NCBI GenBank assembly: GCA_013698435.1
Contig: JACCVA010000287.1
Location: 1-12,397, forward strand
DNA: 12,397 bases
Reading direction: 5' to 3'
Origin: Nocardioidaceae bacterium
Lineage (GTDB): Bacteria > Actinomycetota > Actinomycetes > Propionibacteriales > Nocardioidaceae
The notes beneath the pieces were generated by a model. It saw nothing but the letters and a program-made list of their open reading frames with translations, was not told where the DNA came from and did not search any database. The position numbers and the translations under genes were made by a program. The stretch's first letter is position 1. Each line of letters starts with the position of its first letter. Below, one piece after another: positions 1 to 5,459 of the stretch.

Positions 1-31
1 CGACCTTCCCTCTGCGCAGAAGGGAGCCTGA
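1..31 (+). CDS. leuC: Probable 3' end of leuC (isopropylmalate isomerase large subunit)
   Basis: Only one of the three plus frames has a stop before the leuD start, a TGA at 29-31. Read backwards it gives the tail DLPSAQKGA. In actinobacteria leuC normally sits directly upstream of leuD, and the two products form one heterodimeric enzyme. A stop 2 nt before the leuD ATG, with the leuD Shine-Dalgarno inside the last codons, fits that arrangement. Nine residues are too few to identify the protein, so the call rests on context alone. Confidence 0.45.
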   Translation, partial: DLPSAQKGA

Positions 32-33
32 CG

Positions 34-627
34 ATGGACAAGTTCTCGCAGCACACCGGGACGGCGCTACCACTGCGGCGCAGCAACGTCGACACCGACC
101 AGATCATCCCGGCCGTCTACCTCAAACGCATCAGCCGCACCGGCTTCGAGGACGGCTTGTTCGCGGCCTGGCGCAACGACCCCGACTTCGTCCTGAACCG
201 GTCCGAGTACTCCGGCGCGAGCATCCTGGTGGCCGGTCCCGACTTCGGGACCGGCTCATCGCGCGAGCACGCCGTGTGGGCCTTGCGTGACTACGGTTTC
301 AAGGTTGTCGTCAGCCCGCGGTTCGGCGACATCTTCCGGGGCAACGCAGGCAAGCAGGGGCTGCTCGCCCTTGAGGTGTCGGACGACGTCGTCGAGCAGC
401 TGTGGACGATGATCGTCGCCGCGCCTTCCACAGAGGTGACTGTCGACCTCCGCAGCCGCCGCATCACAGCGGGCAATCTCGACGTCGACTTCGACATCGA
501 CGACTACACCCGGTGGCGGCTACTCGAAGGCCTTGACGACATCGACATCACCTTGTCACATGAGGCTCAGATCTCAACATACGAAGGGAATCGGGCATCT
601 TTCAAGCCGCTCACCCTCGGTCATTAG
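34..627 (+). CDS. leuD: 3-isopropylmalate dehydratase small subunit
   Basis: LeuD pairs with LeuC to isomerise 2-isopropylmalate to 3-isopropylmalate in cytoplasmic leucine biosynthesis; LeuC holds the 4Fe-4S cluster and LeuD supplies the swivelling substrate-specificity domain. The 197-residue length is normal for the family. Visible signatures are NVDTDQIIP at residues 18-26, the aconitase-swivel motif GSSREHA at 74-80 (Ser/Arg contact the substrate carboxylate in this superfamily), and SPRFGDIFRGNAGKQGLL around 94-111. The ATG at 34 is preceded by GGGAG at 22-26 with 7-nt spacing, and translation is probably coupled to the upstream leuC. The reading frame is intact with no unusual residues. 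No clear terminator follows; the next 175 bp form the hup promoter region. Identification is secure. Confidence 0.97.
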   Translation: MDKFSQHTGTALPLRRSNVDTDQIIPAVYLKRISRTGFEDGLFAAWRNDPDFVLNRSEYSGASILVAGPDFGTGSSREHAVWALRDYGFKVVVSPRFGDIFRGNAGKQGLLALEVSDDVVEQLWTMIVAAPSTEVTVDLRSRRITAGNLDVDFDIDDYTRWRLLEGLDDIDITLSHEAQISTYEGNRASFKPLTLGH

Positions 628-673
628 CCTGCAACACCCGCACCCTGTCCAGGTCGCCAGCACGAAGAAATCG

Positions 674-686
674 CTTGTGACACAAG
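674..686. promoter_or_regulatory. 13-bp palindrome upstream of hup
   Basis: CTTGTG-A-CACAAG is a perfect 6+6 inverted repeat around one central base, in the most AT-rich part of the leuD-hup gap. It could be an operator for a dimeric repressor or activator. As RNA it could form a short 5-bp hairpin with a GAC loop, which is too weak for a convincing terminator. I cannot name a regulator: it does not match the actinobacterial LexA box (GAAC-N4-GTTC). It lies about 46 bp upstream of the best -10 candidate. Confidence 0.4.
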
Positions 687-746
687 ATAATTGCCTCTTC
701 TCGTTGGGTGTGTCGCGGAGTTTTGCTGTTCTATGGTGAATAGCGT
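687..746 (+). promoter_or_regulatory. Putative hup promoter region
   Basis: This stretch of the 175-bp leuD-hup gap is noticeably richer in A/T than its surroundings. TATGGT at 732-737 fits the actinobacterial TAnnnT -10 pattern, and TAGCGT at 741-746 is a second candidate. No good TTGACA-like -35 box sits at 17-18 bp from either. Initiation here would give a 5' leader of about 50-65 nt. A promoter is expected because hup has its own terminator and is unrelated in function to leuCD. The exact boxes are uncertain. Confidence 0.35.
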
Positions 747-802
747 TTCGACCAACGTCGGGCACCGGCTCGACCCGCAGCGTTTGAGGAAGGGGAAATC
801 CC

Positions 803-1495
803 TTGAACAAGAGTCAACTCATCGAGGCACTGTCCAACCGTTTCGAGGGAAACAAGAAGGCTGCTCAGCACGCCCTCGAGTCTGTCCTCGACACCATCAC
901 GCGCGAAGTGTCCAAAGGCGAGAAGGTCGCGATCACCGGCTTCGGCGCTTTCGAGAAGGCCATTCGTCCGTCGCGCATGGTGCGCAACCCGCGCACCGGT
1001 GAGCGCACCAGGGCGAAGAAGACCGCTGTGCCGAAGTTCCGCCCAGGTGCAGACCTGAAGGCTGTCGTCTCCGGGGCCAAGAAGCTCCCCAAGGCCACAG
1101 CCACGAGTGCGTCGACCACGACCTCATCCACACGGAAGTCAACGTCGTCGTCACCGGCCAAGAAGAGCACCGCCAAGAAGAGCACAGCGAAGAAGACTTC
1201 GACGACGAGGAAGGGCACCGCGTCGAAGTCGACCGCCAAGCGCACCTCGACTGCTTCGACGTCAACTGCGAAGAAGAGCGCCGCCAAGACGCTGGCCAAG
1301 AAGTCGTCGTCGAGGACCGCGAAGAAGTCGGCCGCGAAGACGCTGGCCAAGAAGTCTCCAGCGTCGAAGTCCACCACAGCGAAGCGTTCCCCGACCAAGA
1401 AGTCGTCGACGTCCTCGGCCAGCAAGACCACGACCGCCAAGAAGTCACCGGCCAAGAGGTCCTCGAGTGCGAGGAAGACTGCGAAGAAGAGCTAG
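803..1495 (+). CDS. hup: HU-family nucleoid protein with long basic C-terminal tail
   Basis: This is a DNA-bending, nucleoid-compacting protein. Residues 1-90 form a complete HU fold: MNKSQLIEAL helix start, GEKVAITGFGAFEKA around 39-53, and the DNA-binding arm with RMVRNPRTGER at 58-68, followed by PKFRPGADLK. Residues 91-230 are a tail with no acidic, aromatic, Cys or His residues, made almost wholly of Lys, Arg, Ser, Thr, Ala and Pro in KKS/TAKK/PAKK-like units, as in mycobacterial HupB and Streptomyces HupS. In those relatives such tails add DNA affinity and are targets of acetylation or phosphorylation. The start is the TTG at 803; GAGGAAGGGG at 786-795 gives 7-nt spacing, and the HU fold begins there. 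The gene is monocistronic: its own promoter region lies upstream and a hairpin terminator downstream. Several long Arg- or Val-rich open frames overlap the tail only because of its repetitive GC-rich codons. Confidence 0.96.
   Translation: MNKSQLIEALSNRFEGNKKAAQHALESVLDTITREVSKGEKVAITGFGAFEKAIRPSRMVRNPRTGERTRAKKTAVPKFRPGADLKAVVSGAKKLPKATATSASTTTSSTRKSTSSSPAKKSTAKKSTAKKTSTTRKGTASKSTAKRTSTASTSTAKKSAAKTLAKKSSSRTAKKSAAKTLAKKSPASKSTTAKRSPTKKSSTSSASKTTTAKKSPAKRSSSARKTAKKS
1265..1357 (+). repeat. Direct repeat inside the hup tail
   Basis: The 14-residue unit TAKKSAAKTLAKKS occurs twice with identical protein sequence, at residues 155-168 (1265-1306) and 172-185 (1316-1357), separated by SSR. The DNA copies differ at several third codon positions (agc versus tcg, gcc versus gcg, tcg versus tct). 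The duplication is therefore either not very recent or constrained at protein level. The rest of the tail holds shorter KKSTAKKSTAKK-type repetitions. Confidence 0.8.
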
Positions 1496-1528
1496 CGGTA
1501 CTAGCGCTCGCTTCGATCAGCACCAGGT

Positions 1529-1553
1529 GGTCCGACCCTTTGAGGGTCGGGCC
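1529..1553. terminator. Hairpin terminator after hup
   Basis: GGTCCGACCC and GGGTCGGGCC form a 10-bp stem (one G-T wobble) around the loop TTTGA, 33 nt after the hup stop and 11 nt beyond the stop of the convergent cold-shock-like gene. There is no long U-tract on either side, which is common for actinobacterial terminators. Its position between convergent genes suggests it serves both transcripts. Confidence 0.7.
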
Positions 1554-1563
1554 TCCTGACGTT

Positions 1564-1782
1564 TCACGACCGATGAGGGTCCGCGTCGGGAAGGGTCAGG
1601 ATCGTCAAAGAACGCACGTCGTTGTCGGTGTCGACGTCGAAGCGGACCCGTTGCCCGAGGCGCAGCAGCCGCAGACCGCTTGCTTCGAACGCCTCCGGGG
1701 AGATGTCGACCAGCCGGCCGTCGTCAAGCACGATGTGCCCGCGGTGCGTGGTGTCGTCGAACTCCCAGACCGTGCCCTGCAT
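1564..1782 (-). CDS. Small degenerate cold-shock-domain-like protein
   Basis: This 72-residue protein starts MQGTVWEFDDTTHRGHIVLDDG and continues with a beta-rich core ending in RLGQRVRFDVD. The pattern GTV-x-x-FD, then G-H-I, an LDDGR turn, SPEAF, LRxLRLGQRV resembles a cold-shock (OB-fold) domain. However, the RNP1 box (normally KGFGFI) reads HRGHIVL and the aromatic RNP2 box (VFVHF) reads LVDIS, so classical single-strand nucleic-acid stacking residues are largely lost. The ATG at 1782 lies 4 nt after the cofC TGA (TGA-GCGC-ATG), preceded by GGTGAG; this implies translational coupling. An upstream GTG would add 26 residues that overlap the cofC end and look unlike the domain. Function is unknown; small proteins of this type annotated as cold-shock-like occur in actinobacteria. 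Confidence 0.78.
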   Translation of the reverse strand: MQGTVWEFDDTTHRGHIVLDDGRLVDISPEAFEASGLRLLRLGQRVRFDVDTDNDVRSLTILTLPDADPHRS

Positions 1783-1786
1783 GCGC

Positions 1787-2437
1787 TCACCGTAATCGGT
1801 CAGGGTCGAGCCCGGCGACAACCTTCGCGGTGTGCGCGCCAACGCCGAGCCGTAGGGCATCGCCGAGGTCCATCAAGGTGTCGACATCGCGGCGAAGCCG
1901 TTCGATGCGTGAGGAGGTGACCTCCGCAGCACCCTGGCTGCGGTGCGTCGCCGCGGAGCCAGGCCCGAAGGCAGGCGTCAAGTCCCGTCCCGCCGCCGCG
2001 GCAAGCAGCGTGGTACCGGTGCATGCGGCGTCGCCGACGAACCAGGACTCCGACGGGGGCGCGTCGAGCACCTCTGACAGCTCTGCCGGTCGCAGGGCGG
2101 GCAGGTCGCCCGCCAACGCGATCAGGCCGCACTCGCCGTCCCGGCCGCGCACGTCGTCGGCACCGTGTCGGATCGCTGCGTTGAGCCCGGCACTCGGACG
2201 GTCAGCGACGAGGTCTGCGCCCAGATCGCGGAACGCCTCCCGCTCCGGGTCGTCGGTGACGACCACGACGCGGCGTACGCCGGCCGTCGTCAGCGCCGCC
2301 AAGGTGGTGTCAAGGGCGAACGCAAGGGCGAGATCGCGGCGTTGACCGACAGAAATGCCTGTCAGGCGTGACTTCGCAACCGCTACCGGCTTGACGGGGA
2401 TGATGATCGACCACGGAAGTCGGGGGGCTGCGGGCAT
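1787..2437 (-). CDS. cofC: 2-phospho-L-lactate/phosphoenolpyruvate guanylyltransferase (CofC/FbiD)
   Basis: CofC/FbiD activates 2-phospholactate or phosphoenolpyruvate with GTP, giving the substrate that CofD/FbiA transfers to the deazaflavin Fo in coenzyme F420 biosynthesis. The 216-residue product has the expected order: IIIPVKPVAVAKSRL at 11-25 (nucleotide-binding start with conserved Lys/Arg), VVVVTDD at 57-63, GLNAAI at 84-89, LAGDLPAL at 108-115 with the metal-site Asp111, then FGPGSAATH and the C-terminal RRDVDTLMDLGDALRLGVG. The ATG at 2437 has GGAAGGA 8 nt upstream on the minus strand. An in-frame start at 2503 would add 22 residues without a comparable ribosome site, so I reject it. 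It is divergent from plsC and leads a two-gene unit with the cold-shock-like gene. In mycobacteria the same gene sits next to gpsA. Other F420 genes are not in the window. Confidence 0.92.
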   Translation of the reverse strand: MPAAPRLPWSIIIPVKPVAVAKSRLTGISVGQRRDLALAFALDTTLAALTTAGVRRVVVVTDDPEREAFRDLGADLVADRPSAGLNAAIRHGADDVRGRDGECGLIALAGDLPALRPAELSEVLDAPPSESWFVGDAACTGTTLLAAAAGRDLTPAFGPGSAATHRSQGAAEVTSSRIERLRRDVDTLMDLGDALRLGVGAHTAKVVAGLDPDRLR

Positions 2438-2538
2438 TGCCTCGATCCTTCCACGTTTGCCCGGAGCACCCCTCGGCACGTCCGACACTTGTCGTCCTGC
2501 CAAGATGACTTTCAGTGCCGACCCGGCAAGGAGGCGTC

Positions 2539-3330
2539 GTGGCGCGTCGCAAGCGCGAGTGGGCGTTCGGGTTCTGCGTGCTCGTGCTGCGTCGTCCGTT
2601 GATGCTTCTCACCAAGCGTGACTGGAGCGGCGGTGAGCATCTGCCCAGAACCGGCGGATGCGTGATCGCCGTCAACCACGTCTCGGAGTTCGACCCGATC
2701 CCGTTCGCCCACTTCGTCTACGACCACGGCCGGCTGCCCCGTTTCCTCGGCAAGGCCGAGGTGTTCAAAGTTCCCGTCGTCGGTGCGATCCTCACCAACG
2801 CAGGTCAGATCCCCGTTTACCGCAAGACCACTGACGCGGCGGAGGCGTTCAGGGCCGCGGTTGCGGCGATCGAGCAAGGCGAGTGCGTGGTGGTGTACGT
2901 CGAGGGCACCATCACGCGCGAGCCCGGGCTCTGGCCGATGGTCGGCAAGACCGGCGCGGCGCGGATCGCCCTCAGCACCGGATGTCCGGTCATCCCGGCG
3001 GCGCAGTGGGGACCGCAGGATGTGTTGGCTCCCTACGGCCGCAAGCCGCGGTTGTTCCCCCGCAAGCTGATGCACATGCGGGCAGGCCCACCGGTCGATC
3101 TGGCGGCGTACCAGAGCAGACCGCTGACTGCCGAGACGCTGCGCGGGGCCACCAACGCCATCGTTGACGACATAACCGGCCTGCTCGAGGAGATCCGAGG
3201 CGAACAGGCTCCCGGCACGCGCTTCGACCCGTTGGTCGCCGGTGTCCCTGAGATCGGCAACCCGAACCGGTCGGTGCGCGGCCGCCGGCCTCCGGACGAG
3301 GATGCGGGCACGTCGAGCGGGGACGGCTGA
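2539..3330 (+). CDS. plsC: 1-acyl-sn-glycerol-3-phosphate acyltransferase (PlsC family)
   Basis: The enzyme acylates lysophosphatidic acid to phosphatidic acid at the membrane. In the 263-residue product the HX4D catalytic motif is NHVSEFDP (His47, Asp52); the glycerol-phosphate-binding EGT motif is in YVEGTITREP near 122-131 (the family consensus is FPEGTR, so the Pro and final Arg differ); and VIPAAQWG is the fourth block. The N-terminal WAFGFCVLVL segment is hydrophobic and probably membrane-associated. The last about 35 residues are Gly/Arg/Asp/Pro-rich and likely disordered. AAGGAGG at 2528-2534 selects the GTG at 2539; a GTG at 2515 lies upstream of that site and is rejected. The gene is separated by 1 nt from gpsA, so both are probably one transcript for phospholipid precursor synthesis. 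Substrate specificity cannot be read from sequence: some actinobacterial relatives acylate other lipids. Confidence 0.9.
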   Translation: MARRKREWAFGFCVLVLRRPLMLLTKRDWSGGEHLPRTGGCVIAVNHVSEFDPIPFAHFVYDHGRLPRFLGKAEVFKVPVVGAILTNAGQIPVYRKTTDAAEAFRAAVAAIEQGECVVVYVEGTITREPGLWPMVGKTGAARIALSTGCPVIPAAQWGPQDVLAPYGRKPRLFPRKLMHMRAGPPVDLAAYQSRPLTAETLRGATNAIVDDITGLLEEIRGEQAPGTRFDPLVAGVPEIGNPNRSVRGRRPPDEDAGTSSGDG

Positions 3331-3331
3331 G

Positions 3332-4333
3332 ATGGGCAAGGTCGCCGTCTTCGGCTCCGGCTCATGGGGCACGGCGTTCTCCCTGGTGCTGGCCGACGCC
3401 GGCAACGACGTGATGATGTGGGCTCGACGCGAAGAGCTCAGTGATGCCATCAACGCCAAGCACGAGAACGACGACTACCTGCCGGGTGTCCAGCTGCCAC
3501 CGTCCATCAGAGCCACCCACGACCCGGTCGAGGCGTGCGCGGATGCCTCGATCATCGTGCTGGCGGTGCCGTCGCAGGCGCTGCGGTCCAACCTCGAGCA
3601 CTGGTCGCGACACATCCCCGCCAACGCCGTGCTGATGAGCCTGATCAAAGGCGTCGAGGTCGGCACGACCATGCGGATGAGCCAGGTCATCGAAGATGTC
3701 ACCGGCATCGGTTCCGACCGGGTCGCGGTGCTGACCGGACCTAACCTGTCGCATGAGATCGCCGCCCGCCAGCCCGCGGCCTCGGTCATCGCGTGCACCG
3801 ACGAGCAGGTCGCCGAGACGCTCCAGTCGCGCTGCCACAGCCCGGCGTTTCGGCCGTACACGAACACCGACGTGACCGGTTGCGAGCTCGGCGGGGCGAC
3901 GAAGAACGTCATCGCTCTCGCGGTAGGCATGTCGGTCGGGCTCGGTTTCGGCGACAACGCCGCCGCCACGGTGATCACGCGGGGCCTGGTGGAGACCTCT
4001 CGGCTCGGGCAGGCGCTCGGCGCGGACCCGTACACGTTCTCGGGCCTGGCCGGTCTCGGTGACCTGGTCGCGACGTGCTCGTCGCCCCTGTCGCGCAACC
4101 GCACCTTCGGACAGAGGCTCGGCACCGGCATGACGGTCGACGAGGTCATCGCTTCCACGCGTCAAGTCGCCGAAGGTGTCAGCTCCTGCGGGTCGATCCT
4201 CGACCTGGCCACCCGCAGCGGTGTCGAGATGCCCATCGTCGAGCACGTCGCGGCGCTCGTGCGCGGTGAGCTCAGCCCGAAGGAGATGCTCACCAGCCTG
4301 ATCTCGCGGGCCGCGAAACCCGAGCGCACCTGA
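3332..4333 (+). CDS. gpsA: NAD(P)H-dependent glycerol-3-phosphate dehydrogenase
   Basis: GpsA reduces dihydroxyacetone phosphate to sn-glycerol-3-phosphate, the backbone for phospholipids, in the cytoplasm. The 333-residue product begins with the Rossmann motif FGSGSWGTAFS (GxGxxG at residues 8-13), followed by VLAVPSQALRSNL, SLIKGVE, TGPNLSHEIA, the catalytic-domain motif GATKNVIALAVG with Lys191, and GLAGLGDLVATCSSPLSRNRTFG. All are standard for the family. The ATG at 3332 comes one base after the plsC TGA, so translation is probably coupled. The open frame extends 30 codons upstream into plsC, but that extension does not match the family. The 3' end faces the PLP-enzyme gene with a gap of only 6 nt and no room for a terminator between them. 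Confidence 0.97.
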   Translation: MGKVAVFGSGSWGTAFSLVLADAGNDVMMWARREELSDAINAKHENDDYLPGVQLPPSIRATHDPVEACADASIIVLAVPSQALRSNLEHWSRHIPANAVLMSLIKGVEVGTTMRMSQVIEDVTGIGSDRVAVLTGPNLSHEIAARQPAASVIACTDEQVAETLQSRCHSPAFRPYTNTDVTGCELGGATKNVIALAVGMSVGLGFGDNAAATVITRGLVETSRLGQALGADPYTFSGLAGLGDLVATCSSPLSRNRTFGQRLGTGMTVDEVIASTRQVAEGVSSCGSILDLATRSGVEMPIVEHVAALVRGELSPKEMLTSLISRAAKPERT

Positions 4334-4339
4334 CCCGGT

Positions 4340-5428
4340 TCAGCCGAGGACTGCGTGGTCGAGAGCCTGCGACAGGTCGCTCCACAGGTCGTCGACGTCT
4401 TCGATGCCGACGCTGAGCCGCAGCAGGCCCTCCGGGATCGATGGTGACTCGCTCTTCCACCGGCGCCGTCGCTCCAGCGACGACTCGACGCCACCGAGGC
4501 TGGTGGCGTGCACCCACAACCGGGTGTGGCCCGACACGGCGTCCGCGCGGTCGGCGCCACCAGCGATCTCGATCGCGAGGATGCCGCCGAATCCCGGGTA
4601 GCGGACCCGGTCCACCGCGGGGTGCTCCGCGAGCCGTCGCACCAGCTCGGCTGCGTTTGCCTGTGCCCGCTCGACCCGCAGGTGCAGAGTCCTCAACCCT
4701 CGAAGCGCCAGCCATGCCTCCAGCGTGCCGGGCAGCGCGCCCATCGTGCGCCGCTTCTCGTCGACGGCGCGGTAGATCTCGTCGTCGGCGGTCACGACCA
4801 GGCCGATGACCGCATCGGAGTGTCCGGCGATGTACTTCGTACCGGAGTGGACGACGACGTCGGCGCCGCTCTCCAGCGGTCGCTGCAGCAGCGGCGTCGC
4901 GAACGTGTTGTCGACCACCACGCGTACCCCGGCGGCGTGCGCGGCCTCGCACAGCGCCGGTATGTCGGCGACCTCCAGGGCGGGGTTGGTCGGTGACTCG
5001 ACCCACAGCAGTGCGACGTCATCGCCGAGCGCTGCGATCACCTGCTCGGTGTCGTCGATGTCGACGAGCACCACCTTCACGAGACCTCGCTGCTCCAGTG
5101 ACGACAGCTGCACGAGCGTCCCCTGGTAGCAGTGCCGCGCTGCCACCACCGTCTCGCCAGGAGTCACCAGGTCGAGCAGCGTGGAGACCGCGGCCATCCC
5201 TGACGCGAACGAGATCGCCCGGCCACCTTCGAGCTCTCCGACAGCCTCCTCGAAGGCCCCCCACGTCGGATTCGCGTAGCGGCCGTACTCGCGATCTCCA
5301 CCGGCAACATACGTCGACGCCATCACGAGCGGGTGGTTGAGCGGCTGGTCGGGCTCGTGCGGAGGCCGTCCGGCCTTGACGACGACGGTCTGCGGGGACA
5401 GGGGGGGTCGGGGCGCGTCTGCAGTCAC
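4340..5428 (-). CDS. Cystathionine gamma-synthase/lyase-family PLP enzyme
   Basis: This is a Cys/Met-metabolism PLP enzyme of 362 residues, slightly shorter than the usual 380-400. Visible residues: YGRYANPT with Tyr48/Arg50 (phosphate clamp from the partner subunit), SGMAA at 76-80, HCYQGT with the PLP-stacking Tyr101, VVDNTFATP with Asp173, SGTKYIAGHSD with Schiff-base Lys198, SLGGVES at 310-316, and the substrate-carboxylate Arg337 in LLRLSVGIED. The usual HPAxMTH segment after GGVES is replaced by an Arg-rich stretch, ERRRRWKSESPSIP. Sequence alone does not decide between cystathionine gamma-synthase, gamma-lyase or a homocysteine/methionine enzyme, so I give no symbol. The start is probably the GTG at 5428, with a CAGAAT -10-like box just before it (possibly leaderless); the ATG at 5446 has GGAAGGG only 2 nt away. 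The frame stays open to 5851, but that overlaps ddl and has no homology. Confidence 0.88.
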   Translation of the reverse strand: MTADAPRPPLSPQTVVVKAGRPPHEPDQPLNHPLVMASTYVAGGDREYGRYANPTWGAFEEAVGELEGGRAISFASGMAAVSTLLDLVTPGETVVAARHCYQGTLVQLSSLEQRGLVKVVLVDIDDTEQVIAALGDDVALLWVESPTNPALEVADIPALCEAAHAAGVRVVVDNTFATPLLQRPLESGADVVVHSGTKYIAGHSDAVIGLVVTADDEIYRAVDEKRRTMGALPGTLEAWLALRGLRTLHLRVERAQANAAELVRRLAEHPAVDRVRYPGFGGILAIEIAGGADRADAVSGHTRLWVHATSLGGVESSLERRRRWKSESPSIPEGLLRLSVGIEDVDDLWSDLSQALDHAVLG

Positions 5429-5434
5429 GCAGCC

Positions 5435-5452
5435 ATTCTGGGGCATTACCCT
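5435..5452. promoter_or_regulatory. Compact divergent promoter, possibly leaderless on both sides
   Basis: Only 31 bp separate the two start codons. On the plus strand TACCCT at 5447-5452 fits TAnnnT and ends 7 nt before the ddl ATG at 5460. On the minus strand CAGAAT (5440 to 5435) ends 6 nt before the GTG at 5428. Neither gene has a well-placed Shine-Dalgarno for these starts. A -10 box at this distance is the pattern of leaderless transcripts, which are common in actinobacteria. I see no clear -35 boxes. The ddl side is more convincing than the other. Confidence 0.45.
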
Positions 5453-5459
5453 TCCGACC

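Noticed and set aside
865..1523. Long minus-strand frames (196 codons each) antisense to hup, and an Arg-rich plus-strand frame at 1107-1559
   Set aside because: Low-complexity Val/Asp/Phe, Ser/Trp or Arg translations that mirror the repetitive lysine-rich tail codons in other frames; no domain and no ribosome site.
2438..2503. 22-residue N-terminal extension of CofC
   Set aside because: GGAAGGA sits exactly 8 nt before the ATG at 2437, and the conserved strand IIIPVK begins 10 residues later; the extension has no comparable site.
3242..3331. 30-residue N-terminal extension of GpsA
   Set aside because: It overlaps plsC coding sequence; the Rossmann fold starts directly after the ATG at 3332.
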